From NCBI GenBank assembly GCA_003952965.2, contig CM025849.1:20375034-20439033 (forward strand): a DNA stretch of 64,000 nucleotides, written 5' to 3'. Source of the stretch: Morella rubra (Eukaryota > Streptophyta > Magnoliopsida > Fagales > Myricaceae). Below the pieces are notes generated by a model. That model was not told the origin of the DNA. It was given only the letters and a program-made list of their open reading frames with translations, and did no database searches. A program made the position numbers and the translations under genes. Within the stretch, counting starts at the first letter, position 1, and each line of letters begins with the position of its first letter. Positions 24,685 through 36,975 of this stretch are shown in pieces.

Positions 24685-25220
24685 GGCTTAATTGCACTCA
24701 GGGCCTCTGAGGTATACGAATTTTGTAAATGAGCCCCTGAGGTAATATTTTCAACAAATAGACCCCTACAGTAGAGTTTAAGTCAAATTGAGGCCCCTCC
24801 GTCCATTTTTCGTCAACTCTGTTAAAGGCCATTGCTGACACGGCTTTAAAATCCATGTCATAATGAATTAGAAAGCGCCACCTGTGCAATTAAAACATCC
24901 ATGTTGCATCTGCACCAACTGTCTGTAATGGGGAGATTGACGTCGTCTCATTAAGTTATTTTTCTTTTTTTAACCAGGCGCAGTGAGCTGACAGACACCT
25001 GGCGTTGATGTTTTAAATGGACAGGTGGCGCTTTCTAATTCATTATGACGTGGATTTTAAAGTCCTATCAGCAATAGCGTTAACAAGGCTGACGGAAAAT
25101 AGACGGAGGGTCTCGATTTGACTTAAACTTTACCTCAAGGGTCTATTTGTTTAAAATGTTACCTTAGGGGCTTATTTGCAACCTTTGTATACCTTGAGAG
25201 GCCTTGAGTGCAATTAAGCC
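24685..25220. mobile_element. Mutator-like foldback MITE, 536 bp
   Basis: Long terminal inverted repeats (about 200 bp) start GGCTTAATTGCACTCAGGGC and end TGAGTGCAATTAAGCC. The element is flanked by a perfect 9-bp direct repeat TTTTTTAAA (24676-24684 and 25221-25229), the size expected of Mutator-type transposition. There is no coding capacity, so it would need a transposase from elsewhere. Confidence 0.85.
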
Positions 25221-25231
25221 TTTTTTAAATA

Positions 25232-26580
25232 GGCTAAAATATTACGTGTGCTCCTGTGGTATAGACTTTTCTGAATATGCCCCTAGGGTTCATTTTGTTT
25301 CCCGCTATCCCTGTGGTGATGTACCTTTCCCAAAAATGCCTCTCTGTCCATAATCCGTCTACAAACTAACATAATTTGTTGAGTTGTCACAAATATCCAT
25401 GTCATGGCCAATAGAAACAGGGCACGTGTCCAATTTGCTGACTTGGCTAATGTCATTGTGGTTTCCATACAATTCATGCTATCAACTAAATTTTCATACC
25501 GAAAATACCCCTACCACGTCACTAAAAATTGAGCAATATCATCGACGTCTTCCCCAAACACCTTTGATCCCTAAAATCAGTCGAACCTTCCATCTCCAAA
25601 TCAGGCGAACCTAGTTCCCCATTATTTCTTCAAATCCAGCAACCACATATCTTGCCCCAAATCTATGGGTGATGTCCTATAGACGCTCCTCTGCAGCTAG
25701 CATTGTGAGTGACAAATAGAAAGAACAATACAATATGAAATGGTAGCCATCAAAGTTGCAGATGTGAGGATGAAACATTCATGAATTATCCCAGGAAGTT
25801 CGTGGTACGAAAGAAGCTATGCATTTCAAACTTCAAAGAACTCTCACTTACCAAACATAAATGACGAATCTGAAATTGAACGAAATTGGAGAGAAAAAAA
25901 TGCTCATCAACGTCATCAGGGTTTGGTTGAAACAAAATAACATTTACCGCAAATCAAAGCACAAATGACAGAAATTTCAGAACTTTAGATATTTGAGTCA
26001 AATATAGGGGGTTGTGGTTGAGCTTACAGATATCTTAGAAAATGCCGACCGAATCCTTAGTGAATCATTTTAGATTGTTACAAATATACATAAGCCCTAG
26101 TGCATTGTTGTAGAATCCTAATCGACATTTTTAGAAACACTATAACAATGCACTAGGGATGATGGAAACCTGCAGATTGAATTTGACGGCAGTGACAGAG
26201 AGAGCTGCAACAAACCAGCAGAAAGGCAAGAGGTTAGGGTTTGAGTGATTTGGGGAAATGTTCGTGAGGATTCAAGCGAATGGGGAAGTGACGTGGCAGG
26301 GGTATTTTCGACAAGAAAATTTTGTTGACAGCTTGGATTGTATGGGAACCACAGGGACATTAGCCTAGTTAGCAAATTAGACACGTGTCTTGTTTCTATT
26401 GGCCATGATGTGGATATTTTTGACATCTCAGCAAATTTCGTTAATTTGTAGGTGAATTATAGACGGAAAGGCATTTTTGGGAAAGGTACATCACCACAGG
26501 GATAGCGGGAAAACAAAATGAACCCTAGGGGCATATTTAGGAAAAGTCTATACCACAGGGGCACGCATAATATTTTAGCC
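25232..26580. mobile_element. Foldback DNA transposon, 1349 bp, no transposase
   Basis: Inverted repeats of about 270 bp: left end GGCTAAAATATTACGTGTGC, right end GCACGCATAATATTTTAGCC. They are flanked by AAATA at 25227-25231 and 26581-26585. The unfilled sister segment supports this 5-bp duplication, which overlaps the target duplication of the neighbouring MITE. Mutator-like from the long inverted repeats, but a 5-bp duplication is short for that group. The interior has no recognisable coding sequence. Confidence 0.75.
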
Positions 26581-26870
26581 AAATATCTACAATGATCACC
26601 AAATATAAAGTGTTTAAGAAGAAAAAAACAAGTTAGAAGAGCAAGTCTTTAAATCCTAAGGATCCTCCCTTAGAAAAGTTGCTTTTGCGATTCTTCCACT
26701 GGCCGTAACCTCAGTTTAATAGCAGTGTCCATTATTATAAGACAATGCTAGAGGTTTTCATGGTTCAGGCTATGACATCAAAGAATTGTCATTTTTCAAA
26801 TATCTACAATGATCACCAAATATAAAGTGTTTAATAAGAAAAAAACAAGTTAAATAAAAAGTCTTTAAAA

Positions 26871-27985
26871 ACACAAACGTGATATACGTAACATCACTCA
26901 ACTAGAAAACAAGTAAATATTACAAAAGTGTTTAAACCCAAGCTTACGTCCACCCCTAAAGATCCTCCCTTGGGTTTCTTCGCTATTTACAAATAGTTTA
27001 CAATCTAGCTTGCAAGCGCTAGAAAATCTTTACAAGTGTTTTTCTGGGTTCATCACTTAAGACCCAAATATTTTTGTGGGCTATGCTTTCACAACTCAAG
27101 TTCTTTTGAAATGGAGCTGTACTCACTACCTAAATCAAGGCAATCCTCACCAAGGTTTCCCTTATCCTCAAGCTTAATTACAAGTATTTTTTCCAACACT
27201 CATAAGCCTCAAGTATTTTTGGTACTTGAGAACCCTCACAGGTAATAGAGAGTTAAAGTTCACAATAAATGATTCTAGAATAGCTGAATATACCAATGTG
27301 GTATAATAATGGTGGAGATAGATTTTGCCTTTAAGAGCCCACACCAACCCAAAAGGCAATATCTTCAAGATGAGAAAGAAAGAGCTTGGCTTCAAGAAAG
27401 ATTTCAAAACAAATGTGCAAGTCTTCTTAAATGTTCTCCCTTTGCCTACTTTTATATTGGCAACTTTTTCTTGTGGTTGGGGTGCATTAAATGGAAAGCT
27501 AGCTGTTTGAAATTTTAAATTCTGAGTAGTCCGAAAATTGTGCCGTCGAAGATAATAGACTCCTTGAGCCCATGTAGTCGACTCCTTAAGACAGATTTAA
27601 ATTTTCTTCTTCTTGCTAAAGAGTATGAATCAACTCCTTCTGTGTTGCTGACTAATATCCTAACTTTCAGCATCTTTAAGCTCTATTTGACCTTCTGGGA
27701 TTGACCTTTTCGGCATGTATTTGACTCCTTCAAGCATTTAGTTGACTCTTTAAACGCAGATTTTTGCAGATTAATCCTTTTGACTGTAGAAACTTTGAGC
27801 TGTTAGATATACCTTCAATATGAACATACACTCAAATTAACCTTGATAAAAAATATAAATAATATCTGTTTAAACGTTAATCATCAAGATTCACAATGTT
27901 CAAAAATATTTTAAGAAAAAAAAATTTTTAAGCTTTAAGAAACACTTGAAAAGATATGATATGGTTTATTATCATCAAAATCAAT
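26871..27985 (-). mobile_element. LTR-like relic, Ty1/copia-like, minus strand
   Basis: In reverse complement this stretch shares its layout with the solo LTR at 23204-24476. It starts near GATTTTGATGATAATAAACC and has GAAACCCAAGGGAGGATC followed by GGGGTGGACG near the other end. No partner LTR or internal domain was found and the ends are approximate. It is an old fossil. Confidence 0.45.
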
Positions 27986-30785
27986 TCCAATCTGGTTATC
28001 ATGTAACCTTTGGGCTAGTATATGACCTTTTACAATAGTTCTTCACACTACATGAAAACTAGGCTCCCTCCACGTGCTATTTTGTGGTCCAAATCATCTT
28101 GTCAGTAAAGTGCACGCGTTGTCCATGTCTAAGTCATTTTCGTCATAGTTAAAAGTAAAATCCTTGACCGCAAATTAATGTTGTGCTTTGTGGTCAATGA
28201 ATCTTTGAAATACCTTTTACTGTGGTGCCCATGCAACAGTTCTAGAACATTAAATGCTGAGACATTGTTTTATAATATCATCATAGTCCATCTTTAAATC
28301 ATTTTATGCATAACGAATATCATGGTGCCTACGCTTTCCACATTAGTAGTGGTAAGCAAGACTATGGATATATAGTGTAGAGATGTGCCCTAGCCTTTTT
28401 GTTGCTTTGTAAAAATGCATCACGATGTAATGTGGATTTTCTCAATTTAATAAGCCATCAATTGCTCAATGATACAGCTCATGCGGATTACAACTTTTGT
28501 GTAAGTGGTTGAGTAAGAATATTGCTTGCATAGTACATCTAAAACTAATATAATATTAATTTTTTTAATGTTTTAAATATTAGTTTTAGATGGAAAAATG
28601 GATGGTTGAGGCATAAATATAAGTTGTGCATTTAATTGTTGAATTTCTATGACATTAGATTTAATTTATTGCACCTGCAATGTTTCCCTATATTTGGCTT
28701 GCTATACTTAAGTCATACCGTGTCCACACATTCTAAATCATTATTTTTATTATTTGCACTATGATTGATGGCATTGTAATTATTTTATGAATTTAATTTC
28801 ATCATATGATGCCACGAGCTAACTAAGTATTTTTGTGCAGGGTGATAAAATTAATTACTTTCTAGTATTTTTGTGCAGGATGATGAAATCATATCTTCAT
28901 ACCTGTACCTGACTGATGGCCTGATAGTGCGTTTAGGTCTATCTATGGCTATACTGTAATGCTTCTCAACTTCTAAAGTAGTAGTCTTTGTACCTTGTAA
29001 AGTTGTATTTTTCTAGAATGGGCATCTACATCTCAAAATTCTCAGGAATTTCGGTGTAAATAAATTTTTGAGAAGAAAAGGGATCCAGTTTGGTTGATTG
29101 TACTATCTAGAGTAGATAGTCACTTGCCTCATTCTCTGGTTCCTACGATTGATCTCAACTTGTAAGTTATTTTAGCGTAGCTTGAGTATCACAACTTTGA
29201 ACTCCTTGTTTTCCACAAAAATTTCTTTCATGGAAAAAATTAATCGGTGGATGGCCTTTCGATGAACATTCTACTCTAATGCATTATCTTTGGGAGGAGG
29301 GAGGTTATCCTCACGTCCTGCTAGCTCCATCCAACTATTGCATGCAGGGGTGGTTGGTTCTAAGGAGTAAGTTGATTTTAAGGAGGTTGCTTTTGCTGGC
29401 TATCATTCTTGGTTCTATTCATGTTCCTTCTATTTGCCATTGACCTTCTTCCGAGGACGATACTCAGATCCTCAGACAGTACCAACTAATAAATGAGTTA
29501 ATCTTAAGGAGGAATAAGCCTTTAGGACTCGGAGAGCCTCGATGCTTAAGTTCGAAAGGTTATTCTACGATATGGTAGAAATGTTGGCTTTATGGGGGCC
29601 AACAATCACGCTTTGACTCGACCGTTGTTCTATGGGGGATAGAGGATGGTGCTTGATAGCCCAACTGCGACGCCTACTTGGTGCAATTCCATTTGTCAAT
29701 CTGTCGCTCAATACAGGGCTTTGCGCTGTCAAGTGTATAAGAAAATAAGGTTGCGCCTTGGCTAACAGCTTAAACTTTTAGCTTAATGGTAGCGCTTGAT
29801 CCTAACAAGAAAAGCCAAATTTTGTAGGGTGTGTCTTGCGTACCTCTTCTCATTCCAAGCTTTTACTTTCTTTCCTTTTTCCTTAATAATACCTATAGGC
29901 TTTCATCGAATATTGGAATCATAGTAAAAAAAAAATATTACCATAAAGAACAAAATCAGCTATGGATCCAAATAAACAAAATGTTGCTAAAACAAGACTA
30001 GCGGCAAGACCCAAAATAGGCCTGGATACCACAAATGCTCCACGCCAAGCAAAGAGCGCAGTGACCAAACACGGTAGACGACAGCTACCAAAACATATAA
30101 GTGCTAGTATAGAAAAAAGTGTCAAGCAACTCGGGCTCACTGAAGCCCATAGGAGGGCCGATACGACCAAAATAAAAATAACATAGCCCATCTATGGGCC
30201 AGAACAAAGACAGTGGTAAACTACAACTAAAGATTGAGCCCAAAAATAGAGAAGGCTGTTTAAAAAATCGAAGGAGACCAAAATTAGGGTGGCGCGTGAG
30301 AGTCATATGCAAGCGGTGGGTGAGTCATATGCAAGCGATGTTAGATACCCTTTTGAGATACACTGCAACCAAGGCCATCTTACCGCGTCTTGTAGATATG
30401 CACCCGGCTTGAATAGGGGAGAAACTTTCTGGATATATTTCCTTTTTTTTTTTTTTTTTTTTATCGTCGGCAACGTCGTGCGTAATTGCTTCAGTGAGTG
30501 AATTCATATGAATGAATTTTCTGATCGGCGAATTGAATTCGAAAGCGATGATGCTTCAAAGCTTTGCAATTCTGCCATCAGTGATGATCTGTACTAGCTG
30601 ATTCTCAAATAAAGAGTTGGAAAATGCCATACTCTAAACCATTTTAAGCCTATAGTGATGTAGCCTTGTAAATAGCTTTCACCGTCAATCGCTGCCGTTT
30701 CGGGATGAAGTAAAACGTTATCTTTACTGATGCTTTGCAACTTGGCTATAATTTTTGTGTCGTATTAGGTGTGGAATTGCTGTAC
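27986..30785. other. Intergenic, nothing recognised
   Basis: No gene, RNA or transposon end could be supported. Contains a T-run at about 30431-30452 and short open frames at 29960-30190 with no recognisable relative. Confidence 0.4.
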
Positions 30786-32938
30786 AGAAAATGTCCGATC
30801 GTCGAGGGGATGATGCTGAGTTTGGCGGCAGGGGAATGGGCTACTCAGTGCCCGATGTTGATGAATACGACCAGTCGGTGTGTTGTTTATGATTTGCTTT
30901 GCAAGATCATAGATATGCATAGCTTAAACTGAATAAACGGACTTCCGTATTACTTAATAGTTGAGACTAGTCAGAATATAGCTTCTATCTTCGAAGAGCA
31001 TTACATGTAGGTTTATGAACTTATAAGCACAAGTTTCTGGCTCGGCTGCAGATTAGTCAAATAGCTGATACAACTGCTGCAAGGGAGGCAGACATCCAGG
31101 GGATTCCTTGGGAGAGGCTAAGAATCACTAGGGAGAAATACCGGCAAACTAGGCTAGAACAATACAGGAACTATGAAAACATCCCTCATTCCGGAGAGGT
31201 GTCAGCGAAGGTTAATATATTGTTTTGTGTGTTTTCATTTAACATACAAGTTGAATTAGTTGGTACTTGTTATTTAACCAACTAAATTGATACAATCACA
31301 CCTTTTTTTTTCTTTTGGTTATGCATACATTTAGGATTGTAAAGTTACCGAGAAAAGTGGCTCGTATTATGAGTTCAGGAGGAATTCAAGATCGGTGAAA
31401 TCAACCATTCTTCATTTCCAGGTAGCTTGATTTAAAAGAATTGCGATAACCTGTTGGTCATTCTTCACCATCTCTGTAGCTGTCAAACCATTCTTCATAA
31501 AACTCTGTAGCTTCACCCTATTGATCTGCTTATTCCTATTGCTAAAATGGGTGAATTGAATTGTTTTACAACTAAATGCAAACACTTGGATGACAGTTTC
31601 GTGAAACATAGGAATTGGGGTATTATTGACTTATATGCATTTTTGTTATTTTGTGATGCAGTTGAGGAACTTGGTTTGGGCTACTTCAAAGCATGATGTG
31701 TACCTCATGTCTCATTATTCTGTCATCCATTGGTCTTCCTTAACATGCAGCAAATCTGAAGTTCTCAATGTCGAAGGGCATGTTGAACCATCAGAGGTGG
31801 GGGGTTAGGGACAAGATATTTAGTCTTGACAAATAAGGTTTTGGATCTTCCATTATGCTGTTTCGTCAATTGTAAGTACTATTTTCCAATACAGAAACAT
31901 CCAGGATGTCTGTTGGAGGGATTTACTCAGACTCAAGTGAGTACTCTTGCGGTGAAAGATAAGTTGCTTGTTGCTGGGGGTTTCAAAGGAGAACTTATTT
32001 GCAAGGTAAATGGCACATCTCTTCTTCAAATATGTTCCTAAAAGGTAGGTGGAGATATTGCAGATTTAAGAAGCATTGGCACTGAAGTTGCATTTCCACC
32101 TTATGTACATGGTGATGGCATAGATAGTTTTTGCTTTTTTATGCATTTATTGGAGTATCCTAGCAATAAGCTTCTCAATAGAATATCTATACAGGATGAA
32201 GGAAACTTCCAAGATGAAGATCTCTTGTTATGCTTCTGATAACTACTGTCCTCATGACGTTATCTCAACCTTTTGCGATACCGATTATAAAATATTAGGA
32301 TTGAAACTTTCTCTCTAAAACTTTTTTGCTTGTTGGCAGCATCTGGATCGGGATGGGTTAGTTTTTGTTCCCAGACAACCGATGATGATAATTCCATAAT
32401 CAATGCTATCGAGATCAATACCAGCTCCAGGTACTTATTTTCACCTTGTCTTGGCGGTGCAACTATCAACTTTCTGTGTTTTCTGGCATGTGTGTAACTA
32501 TGAATGAAATGTGATTTTCATTTGATTTTTTGATTTGATTTGATTTTTTTAATTATTGCAGATGGTAATGCCCTTGTGTGGGCACTTGGATTTCTCATTT
32601 GCATCAGCGTGGCACCCTGATGTTGTCACTTTTGCTACTGGGAACCAAGATAAAACCTGCCGGGTTTGGGATGTTCGAAATCTATCTGAGTCAGTCGCTT
32701 TTCTGAAGGGAAACCTTGGAGCCATTAGGTCTATCCGTTGTACTTCTGATGGTCAGTACATGGCAATGGCAGAGCCTGCAGACTTTGTGCATGTGTATGA
32801 TGTGATAAATGGGTACGAGAAGGAACAGGAGATTGATTTCTTCGGCGAGATCTCTGGCATATCATTCAGTCCGGACACAGTCTCTTTTCATTGGGGTGTG
32901 GGATCGTACGTATGGTAACCTCCTCGAGTATGGCCGAT
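30786..32938 (+). pseudogene. WD40-repeat protein pseudogene (C2A9.03-like)
   Basis: Related to the plant WD-repeat proteins annotated as C2A9.03-like (Arabidopsis At1g78070 type), of poorly known function. Recognisable exons keep GT-AG borders: about 30786-30875 (MSDRRGDDAEFGGRG), 31052-31210 (DIQGIPWERLRITREKYRQT), 31335-31421, 31662-31796 (LRNLVWATSKHDVYLMSHYS), 31895-32005 (HPGCLLEGFTQTQVSTLAV), 32340-32432 and 32562-32938 (GHLDFSFASAW, FATGNQDKTCRVWDVRNLSE). Because introns remain, it arose by DNA duplication, not retroposition. Defects: a one-base loss near 32356 shifts the frame in the HLDRDG exon; a two-base loss near 32880 shifts PDTESLF; and the exon(s) that normally precede the final WD repeats (the VRDFDME...SPDGKLL region) are missing between 32433 and 32561. 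The N-terminal acidic region is also cut short. Confidence 0.85.
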
Positions 32939-33631
32939 GTGGAAATTAGAGCATAGGAAAATGCTTTAGTAAACTTTAAAAATTACAGCATACATTATAA
33001 GTATTATTTAGTTAAGAATCTGCTGCTGTAATGCTTAAACTAACTCTGCACTGTGTAGAGTGACAGCCGTGCATGAAAACCCTAGTGATAGTAATTGTTT
33101 TTGTTTGCTGCAATATTTTCCCCTAACCCAAGCGAGATTCAATTCCCAGTAGTTCATCCATACATGGGAGCAAGACATAGCAGCACTCAATACAATGGCA
33201 AAACACAGAGACAGTGGTAAAAAAGCAATATGCTAGAAGATGAGTATCTTATTTGGTCCTCTTTTCCTGCCTGCTTGACATAAAGCTAGCCTTTGGCCTG
33301 CCAAAAGAGGGTAAATAGCAAATGTTAGACCAATTGTCCACCATGAACGATCAACATTGAAGAAAACAGTTCAAAAATGTCTCTATTTAACACATGTATG
33401 CTCGCACATACCCATGCAACATGCAGAAACACAAAGGTAATCTAAAACTACATCTTGAAAAAGAAAGAAGAAAGGAGAAGCAATTCGTTTCCTCACTAAG
33501 AACCAGCCATGGATAAGTAGCCTGCAAATAATTTAGGTGCCAATTGATGGTCGTGTTAATGGGATCAAATTAATTCTACAGAACCTTAGTTGCTATTATG
33601 ACCACATCCCAAATAAAGCATAATCCGTACC
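32939..33631. other. Intergenic, nothing recognised
   Basis: Between the WD40 pseudogene and the left LTR of fossil A; no feature could be supported. Confidence 0.4.
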
Positions 33632-33976
33632 TGTTAATAACTTTTCGGGATTTTGTATTGTTTGATTGAAATGAAAAGAAAAAGGTGTTGTATTCGAGGA
33701 ATGGCAACCTCCCAAAAAAAAAGTCTGACAATTCGATAAACTTCTAACAGAATGCAAGGACTTCGACTGGAAATAAACCCAATAAGGATAATGGGCTTGG
33801 GTTAAACGCAACCCAATGACAGCCAACAAACATCCCATCCAACACTACAACTCCTCCTCTCAGTTGGCTACCAACCATCCCAAGTGATTCCACGCGTTAC
33901 TCTAGAACCAAAGACAACGTGGACAACTTCAACACACTTCCATCTTTCCACCACTAAATCGAAATCCTCTCGTGAC
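33632..33976 (-). repeat. LTR of fossil A (3' LTR)
   Basis: Begins TGTTAATAACTTTT and ends CTCGTGACA, with the polypurine tract (complement CTTTTCCCCTTTAAAAC) just inside. Matches 54705-54825 over the shared part (GGATTTTGTATTGTTTGATT). Confidence 0.75.
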
Positions 33977-33995
33977 AAATTAATACTTTTCCCCT

Positions 33996-34474
33996 TTAAA
34001 ACACCTTGTCCACAAGGTGTGGATAATCTGCCTTCAATTTAGGGAATCTCTCCCAAGTTGCATCATCGTCCATTTGTCCCTGCCAACGGATTAAAAGTTC
34101 GGTCACAGCCACATTACCCAACTTACAGAATCGATGAGCAAGAACGGCCTCAGGTTCACGATGGAGCACACCTGCCACATCAACAGGAGGTAAAGAAGGA
34201 AGTGATACGGTTTTTTCGCCCCAAATGTTGCTTGAGTCGGGAGACGTGGAAGACCGAGTGTATGCTCGGGAGACGGTAAGCGACCTTGCCGACGCGTTCC
34301 AAAATAGCAAACGGACCATAAAAACGGGAAGACAACTTCAAATAGCGCCTTTGCTGAACAGAGGTTTGTCTATACGTCTGTAACCTCAGGTAAACCATAT
34401 CACCTACCTAGAATTCACGTTCAGTGCTTTTTAGATCTGCGTTTTCTTCACGCGATCTCGTGCTTTGTGCAGAT
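33996..34474 (-). mobile_element. Fossil A: integrase C-terminus and chromodomain-like region
   Basis: Contains VGDMVYLRLQTYRQ and YGPFAILERVGKVAYRLP, typical of the gypsy integrase C-terminus, then WQGQMDDDATWERFPKLKAD, the core of a chromodomain-like tail. Such tails guide chromovirus integration to chromatin. Its continuation on the far side of element B confirms the nested order. Confidence 0.8.
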
Positions 34475-34910
34475 TGATAGGTCCCAGAGTTTGTTTCACG
34501 ATGCTAAGGAAGTAACACTAGAAAATTAGAATGATAGAAATTCTCTTCGGATGAGAATCAGACCACAAGAGTAGCTTTTGAAAATACTGTGCTGCCTTTC
34601 CTTTATTACGTACTGAATATAAATACATAAAAGATAACAACCTTCCCCACCACTCAGAAAACAACTCAACAACTCCCCTATTCTAAGTAACTGCAATACT
34701 AACGTAAACCAATTCTTACGGATAACGTGCAGCAGCTACACGTTCCGGACTTGTTTCTCGCAAGCCACGTGAGCTAAAAATTGACCAAGGTTGACCGCGT
34801 CTTCAGCACTCTCATCTTCACGTTGCCTACTTCATTGCTCAGGCCTCAGTACTCACCCCACGTAAGGGGTCTGCACTTTATGGGCACGTGAGGATCTACG
34901 GATCCTATCA
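34475..34910 (-). repeat. LTR of fossil B (3' LTR)
   Basis: 436 bp, TGATAGG...CCTATCA. Nearly identical to 51196-51624. Confidence 0.95.
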
Positions 34911-36900
34911 TCATTCCCCCTTTCGAGTGATCGCTTGTCCTCAAGGATCAGATTCGGAAATTGACGCTGGATTACTTCCGCCCTCTCCCACGTAGCATCC
35001 TCATCGGGCAGTTTTTTCCATTTCACCAAGCACTCTTCCACGAATTGCTTCCCTGTTTTTATCCATCTTGTTTCGCGTATGGCTTCTGGCTCCAAAACAA
35101 TTTCGCCATCTTCAGTAAATAATGGCAACTCAGAGCTGGTAGAGATGAGGGCATCTGGTTTCTTCTTAAGCACCGACACATGAAAGACGGGATGGATAGC
35201 TGCCCCCGTTGGAAGTTTAAGTTGATACGCCACTGCCCCAATTTTTCTCTCAATCGGATAAGGCCCATAAAACTTACTAGCTAGCTTTTGATGTGCCCTC
35301 CGAAAACTGTTTGTTTCTGCTTCATGCGATTACGTGTTGCCTCTAAATTTTGCTTAAGCCGAAGTAAAAGCTCATCACGATCTGCAAGACCTCTATCCAC
35401 CTCATCAACTGGTGATTCTCCCACAAAATATCACGGAATAGTGGGAGGTAGACGCCCATATAATGCTTGAAACGGTGACATCCCAGTTGAAGAATGATAA
35501 GCCGTGTTATACTAGTATTCTGCCCAAGGTAGGCATCGACTCCATCGCCTAGGCTGCTGATGCACAAAACAGCGAAGATATTGCTCCAAACAGCGATTTA
35601 CGACCTCCGTTTGACCATCTGTTTGAGGATGGTAAGCTGAACTCATTTTTAGCTGTGTCCCTGAAAGCTTGAAAAACTCTTGCCAAAACTTGCTAAGGAA
35701 TAAAGGGTCCCTGTCACTGATAATGGACCTTGGCATTCCATGTAATTTGACTACCCCATCTACAGAATGCTCACCTACAGATTTAGCTGTGAAGGGATGA
35801 GCTAAAGCAATAAAATGACCATATTTGCTTAAGCGATCCACCCCCACCAATATAGAGTCCTTTCCATGTGACGACGGTAAACCTTCTATAAAATGAAGGG
35901 TGATGTCATCCCATACTTGATGTGGAATTGGAAGCGGTTGGAGCAACCCTGCAGGAGACAGTGTTTCAGCTTTATTCCTTTGGCAAACATCACATGCAGT
36001 AACATAGCTCTTCACTGTTTGGAACATTGAAGGCCAATAAAATTGCTGGGTAAGGTGCTTAAAAGATCGTAGAACACCAGAGTGGCCACCCGTAGGAGAG
36101 TCATGAAATTCTCGAAGAAGTCGAGAAATCAGTGGCGTGTTAGGCGGCACCACAATTCTATCTTTGTAAAAAACCAGTCCGTGCTTGATGCTATATGGAG
36201 CTCCTGGATTGGCATATGCCAAGTCAACAATACGCCTCATATAAGGGTGATCACGTGCCGCCACTTTAATATCTTCCCAGAGAGAAACTTGTGGCACTGA
36301 GAGAGCTTGAAGCGTCGGACTCCCTGGAACTCGGGATAAAGAGTCTGCAGCTGAATTTTCACGCCCTGGGCGATATAAAATTTCACAATCATCGCCCAGC
36401 AATTTGGTCACCCATTTTTGTTGTTTCGGTGTAGCAATTCGCTGCTCCAATAAATACTTCAAACTTCTTTGATCTGTCTGAATAAAAAATTTCCTCCCCA
36501 ACAAATAAGGTCTCCAAGTTCTGGTAGCTTCCAGAATGGCCAGCATTTCTTTGGCATAGGTGGACCATGCTTGTTTATTCACACCCAACGAGTGACTCAT
36601 GAAGGCAATGGGCTTGCCTTGTTGTGATAGCACTACTCCAAGACCTGCACCTGATTCGTCTGCTTCAATAATAAATGGCTCATTAAAATTAGGCATAGCT
36701 AAAATAGGAGTGGAGGTCATCGCCTTTTTGAGAGCTATAAAAGCTGCATCTGCCTCTTTAGTCCATCCAAAATTCCCCTTTTTTAACAAATTTGTCAGAG
36801 GACGAGCAATCACCCCATAATCTTTGACAAATTTGCGGTAATACCCTGTAAGGCCCAAAAATCCCCTTAACTCAGAAATATTATTTGGCCGGGGCCAATG
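34853..36900 (-). mobile_element. Fossil B: RNase H, integrase, chromodomain-like part
   Basis: From high to low coordinates: the end of the reverse transcriptase (LTGYYRKFVKDYGVIARPL), RNase H (PFIIEADESGAGLGVVLSQ, FFIQTDQRSLKYLLEQ), the zinc-binding integrase N-terminus (HDSPTGGHSGVLRSFKHL, CDVCQRNKAE) and the integrase core (VGVDRLSKYGHFIALAHPF, SDRDPLFLSKFWQEFFKL, YHPQTDGQTEVVNRCLEQYL). A chromodomain-like tail (WKKLPDEDATWERAEVI) comes last. This is the standard Ty3/gypsy chromovirus order. Confidence 0.9.
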
Positions 36901-36975
36901 GTCATGGATGCAATTTTCTTGTGATTCACCTTTACACCATCACGTGTTACCACATGGCCCAAGTACTCTAATTCA

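Larger units (their letters stand above)
24557..26870 (+). repeat. Duplicated host segment; one copy split by two transposons
   Basis: Copy 1 is 24557-24684 continued at 26581-26660; copy 2 is 26679-26870 without interruption. Shared parts include CAATGCTAGAGG, CATCAAAGAATTGTC and TATCTACAATGATCACCAAA. Copy 2 preserves the unfilled site (GTCATTTTTCAAATATCTAC), which fixes the ends and target duplications of the elements in copy 1. Confidence 0.85.

Noticed and set aside
28046-28070. CACTACATGAAAAC as a possible CACTA terminus
   Set aside because: No inverted partner, subterminal repeats or transposase nearby.
29919-30312. Overlapping open frames on both strands
   Set aside because: No recognisable domain, splice pattern or conservation; composition alone explains them.
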